A DNA stretch of 64,000 nt from Intestinibacillus sp. Marseille-P6563 (GCF_900604335.1 NZ_UWOD01000002.1:248001-312000); one strand, 5' to 3'; positions 27,278 through 33,620 are shown, counted from the stretch's first letter. Notes: generated from the sequence alone by a model not told the origin. Program-made: numbers and translations.

Positions 27278-27699
27278 AACTTCCTCCTTGTAAATAATTC
27301 TGTTTGTTTAAAATGTGTGCATCATGATTTTGATGTACCGCATTCGATAAAACAATAGATTTTCAAATTCTGTGCACTTTGTAGAACTTTTTCTTCTTTA
27401 CGACTTGTATTATAGGAGGATTTCCGCAAAATTTCTAGCTATAATTCATGTATGTTCATAAATTATCCTGCTCTGTATTTCTGGTTTTTCAGTGAAAATA
27501 GCTTTTTTCTGCTGCCTGTTCAAACTTTTCTGCACACAAAATAAATTATCCTGCAAAAACAAACCGTGCTTTGGCAAAGAAAAAAACACCGAGCAATGTC
27601 ATCGCCCGATGTCTTTTTTCCTATCGCGCAGCAGTCGGATCCGTCAAGTTATTTGTCTATTTTTTGATTCTGTGCATATAGATTGCTGAGGTGATCTTT
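27278..27699. other. intergenic region at the start of the accessory region
   Basis: About 420 AT-rich bases. The part near 27278 should hold the promoter of the TRAP unit but no clean -35/-10 pair was chosen. At 27577-27617 an imperfect inverted repeat (ACACCGAGC and GCCCGATGT) bordered by A and T runs resembles a terminator. Nothing coding was supported. Confidence 0.4.
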
Positions 27700-27879
27700 T
27701 TGGATGCAAACCAACTCGCGGCAACGATTACTGCACTGGCTATCACCATTTCCGATACCCATACCCCAGAAGAAATTGCCTTGCTGGCATCGGTCTTTGT
27801 GCAATTGGGCGATACGCTTGCCACCTTGGCAACCAAACGCGCAGCCGATGCGGCGCACCGAACGCAAACAGGCGAATGA
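27700..27879 (+). CDS. small helical protein, DUF6774-like
   Basis: 59 residues: starts at TTG, about six bases after GAGGTGA, with sequence DANQLAATITALAITISD, then EEIALLASVFVQLGDTLATLA and a charged tail. An Ala/Leu-rich two-helix small protein. The LxxxFxQLGDTLxTxA pattern recalls a small uncharacterised family of gut Clostridia (DUF6774), recalled from memory only. No function can be given. It stands at the edge of the accessory region beside an IS256 remnant. Confidence 0.5.
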   Translation: MDANQLAATITALAITISDTHTPEEIALLASVFVQLGDTLATLATKRAADAAHRTQTGE

Positions 27880-28012
27880 ATTTGGAAGTCTGTTTTTGTG
27901 GATAAGGTAGAATAAGTTTTGCAAATTGAAAAGTGAATAAAAAGAGACATGGTTTGCAGAACTCTGATAGAATGAAGTCGTGACACACCATTCTGAAAGG
28001 AGACAGCAAACC

Positions 28013-28111
28013 ATGGCTGAAAAGATTGTACAGCTAAACGAAGAGGTTATCAAGGGGTAGATCAAGGAACTTGTGTGCGGAAGCGTAGAGGAAACACCCA
28101 ATAGGCTGTTG
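28013..28111 (+). pseudogene. IS256-family transposase, 5' fragment with stop codon
   Basis: Translation gives MAEKIVQLNEEVIKG, a TAG stop at 28058-28060, then IKELVCGSVEETPNRLLESE, after which similarity to the transposase N-terminus ends. Mutator/IS256 transposases often begin MAEKI.QLNEEVIKGQIKELVRGSVEET, so the stop replaces a Gln codon. The rest of the gene is absent: only about 33 codons remain. The leader with AAAGGAGA at about 27995 is preserved. The fragment abuts the broken 3' end of the DnaB-like gene. Confidence 0.7.
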
Positions 28112-28798
28112 GAATCCGAGACTCAAAACCGACCCAGGTGGCCCGGTACGAGCACAATTTTCGCGTAGGCTGCTAAGCGTCGGGGCTTTTTGCTGTGTTT
28201 CTCCCTTGTTTTCCGGGCGGCCAAGCTGACTCAGGGCGATGACGGTCACGCCATGGGTCTGCGCCAGCTGGTGCAGTTCGATGGACATGCGGCTGACCGC
28301 TTCGGTGCGGTTGGCGTTGCTGCCGGTTTCGCGCAGCAGCTGCAAATAATCGATGACGATGACCTGATACCGCTTGGCGAGCGTGATGGCCTGGATATCG
28401 GACGCCGACATGCCGCTGGCCCGGATGATGTCCAGCTTGCGCGCGCCCAGTTCGCGCTGCCGGTCGGTCAGGCGTATGTAATCGCGTTCGGAGATCTTGC
28501 GCGCTTTGATATCCCCAAAATCGATCAGACAGGTCTGGGCGACCAACCGGTCGTATAGCTGACCTTCGCTGGTTTCCAGACTGAAAAACCCGACCGACCG
28601 GTCGTGCGCGTCCACGTCCTTGCCGGAAAAGAACACCCGCTGCGCGGCTTCAAACACGTGGCGGTATTCGGGGGTGATGAAATCCTCGGCCTGCACGCGG
28701 GAGAAAATCTCCCCGCACAAGCTGGAGTCGATCAGCAGGCACCCCAGCACCGCCGCCTGGGACGAAATCTGCCGGGGCAGCGTACGTACATCATCCAT
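28034..28798 (-). pseudogene. DnaB-like replicative helicase with the Walker A region deleted
   Basis: 254 codons remain open. Residues 1-62 match the DnaB N-terminal domain (SSQAAVLGCLLIDSSLCGEIF, YRHVFEAAQRVFFSG). The next recognisable part is VGFFSLETSEGQL, DIQAITLAKRYQ then VIVIDYLQLL (Walker B) and VIALSQLGRP. The 100 or more residues that normally lie between, including the P-loop, are missing without a frameshift. After APTLSSLRE the end is replaced by unrelated sequence at the IS256 remnant. Without a P-loop it cannot be a normal helicase. Start overlaps the preceding gene by 8 bases, as in a phage or mobile-element replication module. Confidence 0.75.
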
Positions 28799-29459
28799 TG
28801 ACCCAATCCTCCTCGATCAGTGTTGTCTTGCTTTGGGGCGGAAAATCCTTCTTGAGCCAGTTGAGCAGCGTCGCATAATGGCTCTCATACCGCTTGCGCT
28901 TGGACGCCATATAGGCCGACAGGTTTTCGATCTCCTGCGCGACCTGGGCTTCGGTCCAGCGGGCATGTAATTTGTCGTATTCGGCGTGGGTCAGGTACAC
29001 GTTGCCAAATTCGCCATAAGCGGTTTTTTCTTCGGTTTCCGCGCGCGTCTCTCTCTGTCTTTTATTTGGTCTTTTATTTGTTCCTTTTATACATTCACCC
29101 GTTTGGTGAAATCCATTGCACCAATCGGTTAAATCCATTTCACCATTTGCGTAAATGGATTTCACCGTTTCGGTCACCGTATACCACAGCGTCCGATCAG
29201 TCGGATTGTTACTTAACTGCCGGGTGAGAATAAGGCCATGCTCCCGGCATTTCTGGACGATGCGCTGGATTTGCCGCGCCGTCCAGAAGGGGAACAGCTT
29301 GGCCAGCGCCTGCGCCGAATCGTGCGTCCAATACTGGCCGTCTGCAAAGTTGCGTTCATTGGCGGCATTGTGCATGACCCAGTGATAAATGCGGTGGACA
29401 AACACCGCTTCTTCCAGGCTGTACCGTTCGGCCACCGTCACATCAAACTGATATTGCAT
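28791..29459 (-). CDS. putative replication initiator / replisome organiser of a mobile element
   Basis: 222 residues from the ATG after GGAGGGTGAAACC. The N-terminal half resembles winged-helix phage-type proteins (LEEAVFVHRIYHWVMHNAAN, WTARQIQRIVQKCREHGLI, LWYTVTE). A polar linker follows (NKRPNKRQRETRAE) and a C-terminal region (AQVAQEIENLSAYMASKRKRY, HYATLLNWLKKDF) resembling the C-terminal part of DnaD-type proteins. It precedes and overlaps the DnaB-like gene, the usual order of loader plus helicase in phages and integrative elements. Exact family is not certain. Confidence 0.65.
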   Translation of the reverse strand: MQYQFDVTVAERYSLEEAVFVHRIYHWVMHNAANERNFADGQYWTHDSAQALAKLFPFWTARQIQRIVQKCREHGLILTRQLSNNPTDRTLWYTVTETVKSIYANGEMDLTDWCNGFHQTGECIKGTNKRPNKRQRETRAETEEKTAYGEFGNVYLTHAEYDKLHARWTEAQVAQEIENLSAYMASKRKRYESHYATLLNWLKKDFPPQSKTTLIEEDWVNG

Positions 29460-29463
29460 GGTT

Positions 29464-29628
29464 TCACCCTCCTGCGCCGCGGATGCAGGCGCAAAAGCCG
29501 ACCGCCTGCAAGGCGGCCTGCTCCACCAGCGTCCGTCCATCCAGCACAAACGCATCGGCCTGTCCGGCGGTGCCAAGCAGCATCATAAAGCATACGACCG
29601 CCCCCAGGGCATAAAATTTCTGTTTCAT
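29464..29628 (-). CDS. small secreted peptide, unknown
   Basis: 54 residues. Starts MKQKFYALGAVVCFMMLLG, a Sec signal peptide with likely cleavage after QADA, leaving about 30 residues ending VGFCACIRGAGG with a CxC pair. AAAGGAC lies seven bases before the ATG. A 17-bp palindrome lies directly upstream. It may be a real exported peptide or a remnant; no family recognised. Confidence 0.5.
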   Translation of the reverse strand: MKQKFYALGAVVCFMMLLGTAGQADAFVLDGRTLVEQAALQAVGFCACIRGAGG

Positions 29629-29642
29629 AAACGTCCTTTCCT

Positions 29643-29659
29643 GTGTACAATTTGGACAC
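29643..29659. promoter_or_regulatory. 17-bp palindrome, copy 1 (GTGTACAATTTGGACAC)
   Basis: Fits GTGTNCAANTTGNACAC, a perfect dyad at the fixed positions. It lies 15 bases before the start codon of the small secreted-peptide gene on the minus strand. Two further copies are at 31417 and 33483. Confidence 0.6.
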
Positions 29660-29753
29660 GCCGCGACCAGCCGGGGAACTTTCCCCAGCCTGTGCAAAAT
29701 AGTGTTGACATTCTGCAAAATTGCGTTAGAATAGACGTAGACGAGTCAAAAGT

Positions 29754-30242
29754 CTAACGTCTTTCCCCGGATCGTATTCCCGTACGATCGGGGGATTTTT
29801 TTGTTTGCAGCAGATGTTGTTTGAGTACCATTTCAATGGCTTGCGACACATAGCCCAGCTGGCTGAGCCGCTGTGCAATGGCGATATAATCGTCGATCTC
29901 GCCATCGTCGATCACCCGGTCGAGTGAGATCTGAAACAGCCGCCGGGCATCCTGTGAGAGCTGTTGCGGATTTTCGATTGCACCGAGCAGCAAGGCTGCC
30001 TGTTGCAGTTCGATGGCCTCGGTCGGCAGGTTGCGCTCGCAGCCCAAGGGGCATTGATGCACGCAATACCAGTTATTCAGCCATGGCGCTGCATAGGTTT
30101 GTGCCATACGTGCGACAATATCCGGGGGCGGCGTTTGTTCGCCGGATTCGTACTTCTGCACGCTGCGCGGCGATACATGGAGCTGTTCGGCTGCGGCTTC
30201 CTGTGTCAGACCCGCACCGATGCGGGCAGATTGGTAGACATT
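29754..30242 (-). pseudogene. XRE-family regulator with disrupted start
   Basis: The readable frame gives NVYQSARIGAGLTQEAAAEQ, LHVSPRSVQKYESGEQTPP and then a C-terminal part of about 100 residues with a Cys-rich stretch (WYCVHQCPLGCERNLP). The helix-turn-helix is complete only if translation starts before codon AAT at 30242, yet a TAA (30245-30243) stands there. A TTG with AAAAGGAG eight codons upstream is in the same frame but is closed by this TAA. Otherwise a start inside the domain (GTG at 30161) would give 135 residues lacking most of the DNA-binding unit. Either the gene is broken or it uses an unusual start. Confidence 0.6.
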
Positions 30243-30297
30243 TTATGTTTCCCGTTTCGTGGTCAAGATCTCCTTTTGGATGTACCATAGCGTTAGG

Positions 30298-30564
30298 TCA
30301 CAGCCGGAATCCGGCGCTTTGTGTGTACCATAGATAAAACGGCACCGTCGGGATGCAAAAGGCACGGTTGCCCAGGAGGTCCTTCTGCCAGCCAAATCCA
30401 AACGGCAACTGCCCTTTCTCAGCGGCACTGCGCAGCCCATCCGGATGGACATGCAGAAATTCAGCCGCAGCCGTCAGCGGGATTTTTAACGGGTACTGAT
30501 CGCATAAGGCACTGAGTGCATCCAGATTCTCCGCCACACAAGGCGGAATCGTGATTACAAGCAT
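30298..30564 (-). CDS. conserved small protein of mobile elements, unknown
   Basis: 88 residues: YPLKIPLTAAAEFLHVHPDG, LRSAAEKGQLPFGFGWQ, NRAFCIPTVPFYLWYT. The helix-like first part resembles an excisionase/HTH recognition segment and the NRAF.IPT..FYLW.T end recurs in small proteins of Clostridia integrative elements (from memory). It overlaps the end of the upstream XRE gene by ten bases, which suggests one transcript. Function unknown; a DNA-binding or excision role is a guess. Confidence 0.55.
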   Translation of the reverse strand: MLVITIPPCVAENLDALSALCDQYPLKIPLTAAAEFLHVHPDGLRSAAEKGQLPFGFGWQKDLLGNRAFCIPTVPFYLWYTQSAGFRL

Positions 30565-30767
30565 TTTTTGTTCTCCTTTCCGTCGTCGAATAATTCATCA
30601 ATGGTGCAGCCGAGGGTTTTCGCAATTTTAAAGGCCAAAGAGCAAGATGGATCGCTGTTGCCGGTTTCAATTTTACTGATTCCCTGCTGCGAAACACCAC
30701 ATGCAGCTGCAAGCTGAGCCTGCGTCAATTTACGTTTTTCACGCAGCAATGCAATTTTGCAAATCAA
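30555..30767 (-). CDS. XRE-family transcriptional regulator, single HTH domain
   Basis: 70 residues starting at TTG after GAGGGA. LREKRKLTQAQLAAACGVSQ, QGISKIETGNSDPSCSLAFK and IAKTLGCTIDELF form a complete Cro/CI helix-turn-helix with little else. Divergent from a second XRE gene across 126 bases that contain repeated motifs, an arrangement like the CI/Cro switch of phages and integrative elements. Confidence 0.88.
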   Translation of the reverse strand: MICKIALLREKRKLTQAQLAAACGVSQQGISKIETGNSDPSCSLAFKIAKTLGCTIDELFDDGKENKKCL

Positions 30768-30789
30768 ATCGTTCCCTCATAACTACCTT

Positions 30790-30874
30790 TGGTTGTGTAA
30801 CTAATGATAATACTCTTTTTGGTTGTTGTTAATCCTTTTTTTGTTTACACATACAACCATTAGTGGTATCATTA
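30790..30874. promoter_or_regulatory. operator region between two divergent XRE genes
   Basis: TGGTTGT occurs at 30790-30796 and 30820-30826, and inverted (ACAACCA) at 30853-30859. TAATGATA at 30802-30809 is mirrored by TATCATTA at 30867-30874. The region is otherwise AT-rich and must hold both divergent promoters. The repeats are candidate operators for one or both regulators. Confidence 0.5.
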
Positions 30875-30893
30875 TTGCAAAGAGGTGAGCATT

Positions 30894-31238
30894 TTGTTTG
30901 AAGAAAGGCTAAAAACGCTACGTTATGAGCATCAAATGTCGCAAAAAGTGCTCGCTGAAAAATTATTTGTCAGTCAACAAGCCGTTGCTAAATGGGAAAA
31001 TCCTTCGTCAAAGGCTTCTCCAAATCCGGACACCCTGATGCGAATAGCAGATTTGTTTGATGTTTCCGTGGACTATCTTCTTGGAAAAACAGACCAAAAA
31101 AATTCGCCTGCCCCCGATCGGGCAAGCGAAGAAGAACTGCAAAAATTGCGGGAGCTTGTTAAGGAGCTTTCTCCGCAGCAGCAGGAAGAACTGTATCGGT
31201 ATGGCAAATACCTTGCATCTCAGCGGCGCGAAGAATAA
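30894..31238 (+). CDS. XRE-family transcriptional regulator
   Basis: 114 residues from a TTG about six bases after AGAGGTGAG. The HTH domain (LRYEHQMSQKVLAEKLFVSQ, QAVAKWENP, PDTLMRIADLFDVSVDYLLG) is followed by a linker and a C-terminal helix, KLRELVKELSPQQQEELYRY, typical of SinR- or phage-repressor-like regulators. Probably the repressor of the divergent gene pair. Its 3' end is overlapped by a small ORF on the other strand. Confidence 0.88.
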   Translation: MFEERLKTLRYEHQMSQKVLAEKLFVSQQAVAKWENPSSKASPNPDTLMRIADLFDVSVDYLLGKTDQKNSPAPDRASEEELQKLRELVKELSPQQQEELYRYGKYLASQRREE

Positions 31239-31308
31239 GCGCTTCGACCAGCGCTTTGGGAGCCCCCAAGCTCTCGACTAATTCCAATAACGCTTTCTCG
31301 TAATTCAT
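31159..31308 (-). CDS. 49-residue ORF under a consensus promoter and LexA-like box
   Basis: Starts MNYEKALLELVESLGAPKAL and ends AAAEKAP; the first 30 residues could form two short helices. GGGGCGG lies about five bases before the ATG. The upstream region has TTGACA-N17-TATTAT and a LexA-like box, which is the main reason to believe it. The last 80 bases overlap the convergent XRE gene. No similarity recognised; without the promoter evidence it would be ignored. Confidence 0.45.
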   Translation of the reverse strand: MNYEKALLELVESLGAPKALVEALILRAAEMQGICHTDTVLPAAAEKAP

Positions 31309-31328
31309 ATGCACCGCCCCTTATTTAT

Positions 31329-31385
31329 CGAACATTCGTTCTGTATTGTATCTAAAATAATAGGGCGGTTTTTCCATTTTGTCAA
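31329..31385 (-). promoter_or_regulatory. consensus promoter with LexA-box-like operator
   Basis: On the minus strand TTGACA (31385-31380), 17 bases, TATTAT (31362-31357). Downstream, around +10 to +22, lies GAACGAATGTTCG (31341-31329), which reads CGAACATTCGTTC on the plus strand, a near match to the Firmicutes LexA consensus CGAACRNRYGTTYG. The operator position just after the start site fits repression. Confidence 0.6.
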
Positions 31386-31416
31386 GTCAAACAATTCAAG
31401 CGATCAGAAAATTTTC

Positions 31417-31433
31417 GTGTTCAATTTGGACAC
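31417..31433. promoter_or_regulatory. 17-bp palindrome, copy 2 (GTGTTCAATTTGGACAC)
   Basis: Same dyad as at 29643, differing in one base. Located 19 bases before the start codon of the downstream lipoprotein gene, so it would overlap the promoter or leader. Confidence 0.6.
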
Positions 31434-31452
31434 CCGACCATAGGGGGATTTT

Positions 31453-32073
31453 ATGAAAAAGAGCTTTCTCTTGGGAATTGGCCTGTCGTTATGTTTTACC
31501 CTAGCGGCATGCGGTGAACAACCAAGCAACACACCGGCATCTTCTTCCAGTGCAGCTTCCAGCTCCATTTCCTCTTCAAGTAGCGCGGATTCATCCCAAC
31601 CCGCTGCAACCCCATCCAGCCTTTCGACCTTTGGTTCATCCCATGAAGCTTTTCTGGAAGCCATCAAACCGTCCATTCAAAATCAGTACCCCACGCTATT
31701 TTCTGAGGAACCTTCTGTTCAGGAACATGATGCAAGTGAAGTGACCCCAGCTGCGATGTCATATTCGTATCCTGTTGGAAATTCTGGTGCGCTTGTTCTA
31801 TTTGATGAGAAAGACTCCCAAGAGCTTTATGAGGTGTTTTTATCCTTCCAAGTTGACAAGGAAGACGAAACAAGCATTCAGCAGATTGGATTTATCCAGG
31901 GCATTCTGTTTGCTGCGTTGGAACCCAATGAAGCCATGCGTCAACAAATCGATCAACAATTAAACACTTCCAACATTTCGGAAGATGCTGTGACACTTGC
32001 TTCGGGCACGGTTGCAGATTGGACGTATCTTGTAGATGGGACATCCATTTCATTGATGGTCACAGCAAAATAA
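31453..32073 (+). CDS. putative lipoprotein, unknown function
   Basis: 206 residues. Signal peptide MKKSFLLGIGLSLCFTLAAC with lipobox LAAC. A Ser/Ala/Pro-rich linker of about 40 residues follows, then a compact domain of about 145 residues with SYPVGNSGALVLFDEKDSQE, a Phe/Leu-rich core and a Val/Ser-rich end. No family recognised; extracellular, membrane-attached. The 17-bp palindrome lies directly upstream. The reverse-strand hairpin unit at 32.1 kb follows its stop. Confidence 0.75.
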   Translation: MKKSFLLGIGLSLCFTLAACGEQPSNTPASSSSAASSSISSSSSADSSQPAATPSSLSTFGSSHEAFLEAIKPSIQNQYPTLFSEEPSVQEHDASEVTPAAMSYSYPVGNSGALVLFDEKDSQELYEVFLSFQVDKEDETSIQQIGFIQGILFAALEPNEAMRQQIDQQLNTSNISEDAVTLASGTVADWTYLVDGTSISLMVTAK

Positions 32074-32090
32074 TCATCATTCTCTTGAAA

Positions 32091-32163
32091 CACAAAAGCG
32101 CCCCGCTCTCTCATGCCACTTCGAGAACAGGGCGCAAGGAAGAAATCCGGTATCTCCTTCCAA
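32091..32163 (-). ncRNA. candidate small RNA, copy A
   Basis: Predicted from a perfect minus-strand promoter (TTGACA-N16-TATAAT) and a terminator about 70 bases later. The transcript would fold into a first hairpin GGAAG...CTTCC and a second strong hairpin with outer stem GCGCCC/GGGGCGC and inner TCTC/GAGA, followed by TTTTGTG. A nine-codon TTG frame lies inside but its meaning is doubtful. The same unit recurs at 33.5 kb with variation in the loop of hairpin 1. Confidence 0.5.
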
Positions 32164-32198
32164 ATAATATTATACAGTATTGGCGAACTTTGTCAATC
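32092..32198. repeat. duplicated small-RNA/promoter unit, copy A
   Basis: About 107 bases sharing long identical blocks with 33499-33603, including GCCCCGCTCTCTCATGCCAC and GGCGAACTTTGTCAATC. Both copies lie just before the ribosome site of an accessory gene starting ATGGG. Confidence 0.85.
32169..32196 (-). promoter_or_regulatory. consensus sigma-A promoter of candidate small RNA A
   Basis: TTGACA (32196-32191), 16-base spacer, TATAAT (32174-32169), reading away from the DUF4236 gene. Both hexamers are perfect. Confidence 0.75.
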
Positions 32199-32215
32199 GT
32201 GAGGGGGATATCCAT

Positions 32216-33355
32216 ATGGGCTTTCGTTTTCGAAAAAGTTTCAAAATCGCACCCGGTATCAAGCTAAACGTCGGCAAAAAAGGAATCGGGATTTCCGCTG
32301 GCACAAAGGGCGCACGGGTTTCCGTCAATAGCTCGGGCCGCGTAACAAAATCCCTCAGTATCCCCGGCACTGGCGTCAGCTATGTCAAAAGCAGTAAAAT
32401 TGGCGGTAAGAAAGCTGCTTCCAAAGCATCGAAACCGTCACTTCCCAAAGCTGAAAACACGCCGCCCAAGCCTCAGAATCCATCCAATGGCCCACAGCCG
32501 CCCAAAACATACCGCGGCTTGCGTATCTTGGGCATTATTCTTGTTGTGTGCGGCCTGATCCTGACTTGTACCTCGATTGTGCAAGGTTTGGTTTCCACCG
32601 CGATCGGCTGCGCCATTTTGCATTATCGGGCTTCTAAACTGAACACAGATACTCGCCCGTTTTATCGCAAACGCTGGCAGATTGTTGTTGCAGTCATGTA
32701 TGTGCTTCTAGCTGTCGTAGGGCTAACCACACCGGACTCCACCACACCAGTCGCTATCACACAGATCAAGCTTTCATCTCCGGACGCCATCGACCTTGCT
32801 GTTCCCGACCCTATGCAGATTGAATACACCTATTCCCCCAAAGATGCTTCGGCTGGGGAGATTGAATTCAATTCATCCGATCTTTCGGTCCTCACGGTTG
32901 AGGCGATGCGAGTGGAAGATGGAAAAATTGTTTGTCAGGTCACACCGCTGGCCGCCGGACAGGCCACATTAACTTGCAAATCGGGAGATGTTTCTGCGCC
33001 GGATGTGAAACTCACAATCACCGATCCTGTGGCGGAACAGGAGGCAGAAGCTGCCCGTCAAGCGGCAGAACAGGCCGAACAAGAACGCATTGCAGCTGAA
33101 AAAACCGAGCAGGAACGCATTGCAGCCGAACAGGCCGAGCAAGAACGTCTTGCAGCTGAAAAAGCCGAACAGGAACGCATTGCGGCCGAACAAGCGGCCC
33201 AAGCCGAACAGCAGTCTGGCGGTCAAACCGTCTACATCACGCCATCGGGTGAACGCTATCATCTGGACCCCGATTGCGGCGGCAAGAATTCCTACCCGGT
33301 TGATATCAGCGAGGTCGGCGGCCGCACCCCCTGCAAGAAATGTGCAGGCGGATAA
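32216..33355 (+). CDS. DUF4236-domain membrane protein with coiled coil and C-terminal CxxC module
   Basis: About 379 residues. Starts MGFRFRKSFKIAPGIKLNVG, the DUF4236 domain (about 1-55). A Lys/Pro-rich linker, two hydrophobic segments (about 105-135 and 160-180), and a beta-sandwich of Ig-like (Big) character follow. Then come about 60 residues of an EQERIAAE-type repeat, a long charged coiled coil, and a final module YHLDPDCGG...YPVDISEV...TPCKKCAGG that resembles small Cys-containing modules at the ends of Clostridia secreted proteins. Function unknown. The ATG after GAGGGGGAT is used rather than an earlier in-frame one. Confidence 0.75.
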   Translation: MGFRFRKSFKIAPGIKLNVGKKGIGISAGTKGARVSVNSSGRVTKSLSIPGTGVSYVKSSKIGGKKAASKASKPSLPKAENTPPKPQNPSNGPQPPKTYRGLRILGIILVVCGLILTCTSIVQGLVSTAIGCAILHYRASKLNTDTRPFYRKRWQIVVAVMYVLLAVVGLTTPDSTTPVAITQIKLSSPDAIDLAVPDPMQIEYTYSPKDASAGEIEFNSSDLSVLTVEAMRVEDGKIVCQVTPLAAGQATLTCKSGDVSAPDVKLTITDPVAEQEAEAARQAAEQAEQERIAAEKTEQERIAAEQAEQERLAAEKAEQERIAAEQAAQAEQQSGGQTVYITPSGERYHLDPDCGGKNSYPVDISEVGGRTPCKKCAGG

Positions 33356-33409
33356 TTTTATAGATTCTTCTTTTTTGACTCTAGGTTATATATTTCATCT
33401 GTCGCCCTC

Positions 33410-33458
33410 CCAAAAGTCGAACATGTGTTTGTGTGTCTAATAATACATCGACTTTTGG
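33410..33458. promoter_or_regulatory. inverted repeat enclosing a LexA-box consensus site
   Basis: Arms CCAAAAGTCGA (33410-33420) and TCGACTTTTGG (33448-33458), 27-base loop. The first arm runs into CGAACATGTGTTTG (33418-33431), which satisfies every position of CGAACRNRYGTTYG. No promoter was clearly assigned to it. It may be an operator, a folded RNA element, or both. Confidence 0.5.
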
Positions 33459-33482
33459 CAAGAGGGAAATCTATTTGTTTCG

Positions 33483-33499
33483 GTGTTCAATTTGGACAC
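33483..33499. promoter_or_regulatory. 17-bp palindrome, copy 3 (GTGTTCAATTTGGACAC)
   Basis: Identical to copy 2. Adjoins the 3' end of candidate small RNA B and lies 120 bases before the PH-domain gene. Confidence 0.6.
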
Positions 33500-33567
33500 A
33501 AAAACGCCCCGCTCTCTCATGCCACTTCGAGAACAGGGCGCAAGGAAGAAATTGGAGAACCTCTTCC
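33497..33567 (-). ncRNA. candidate small RNA, copy B
   Basis: As copy A: consensus promoter upstream, first hairpin GGAAGA...TCTTCC, second hairpin with outer GCGCCC/GGGGCG stem, then TTTTTGTG. The loop of hairpin 1 differs from copy A (GGTTCTCC against GAGATACC) while the stems and terminator are kept. Confidence 0.5.
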
Positions 33568-33603
33568 AAAAATATTATACAGGATAGGCGAACTTTGTCA
33601 ATC
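33499..33603. repeat. duplicated small-RNA/promoter unit, copy B
   Basis: Second copy of the roughly 105-base unit described at 32092-32198. Confidence 0.85.
33574..33601 (-). promoter_or_regulatory. consensus sigma-A promoter of candidate small RNA B
   Basis: TTGACA (33601-33596), 16-base spacer, TATAAT (33579-33574), minus strand. Same geometry as the copy A promoter. Confidence 0.75.
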
Positions 33604-33620
33604 CAAAGGAGGATATTAAC

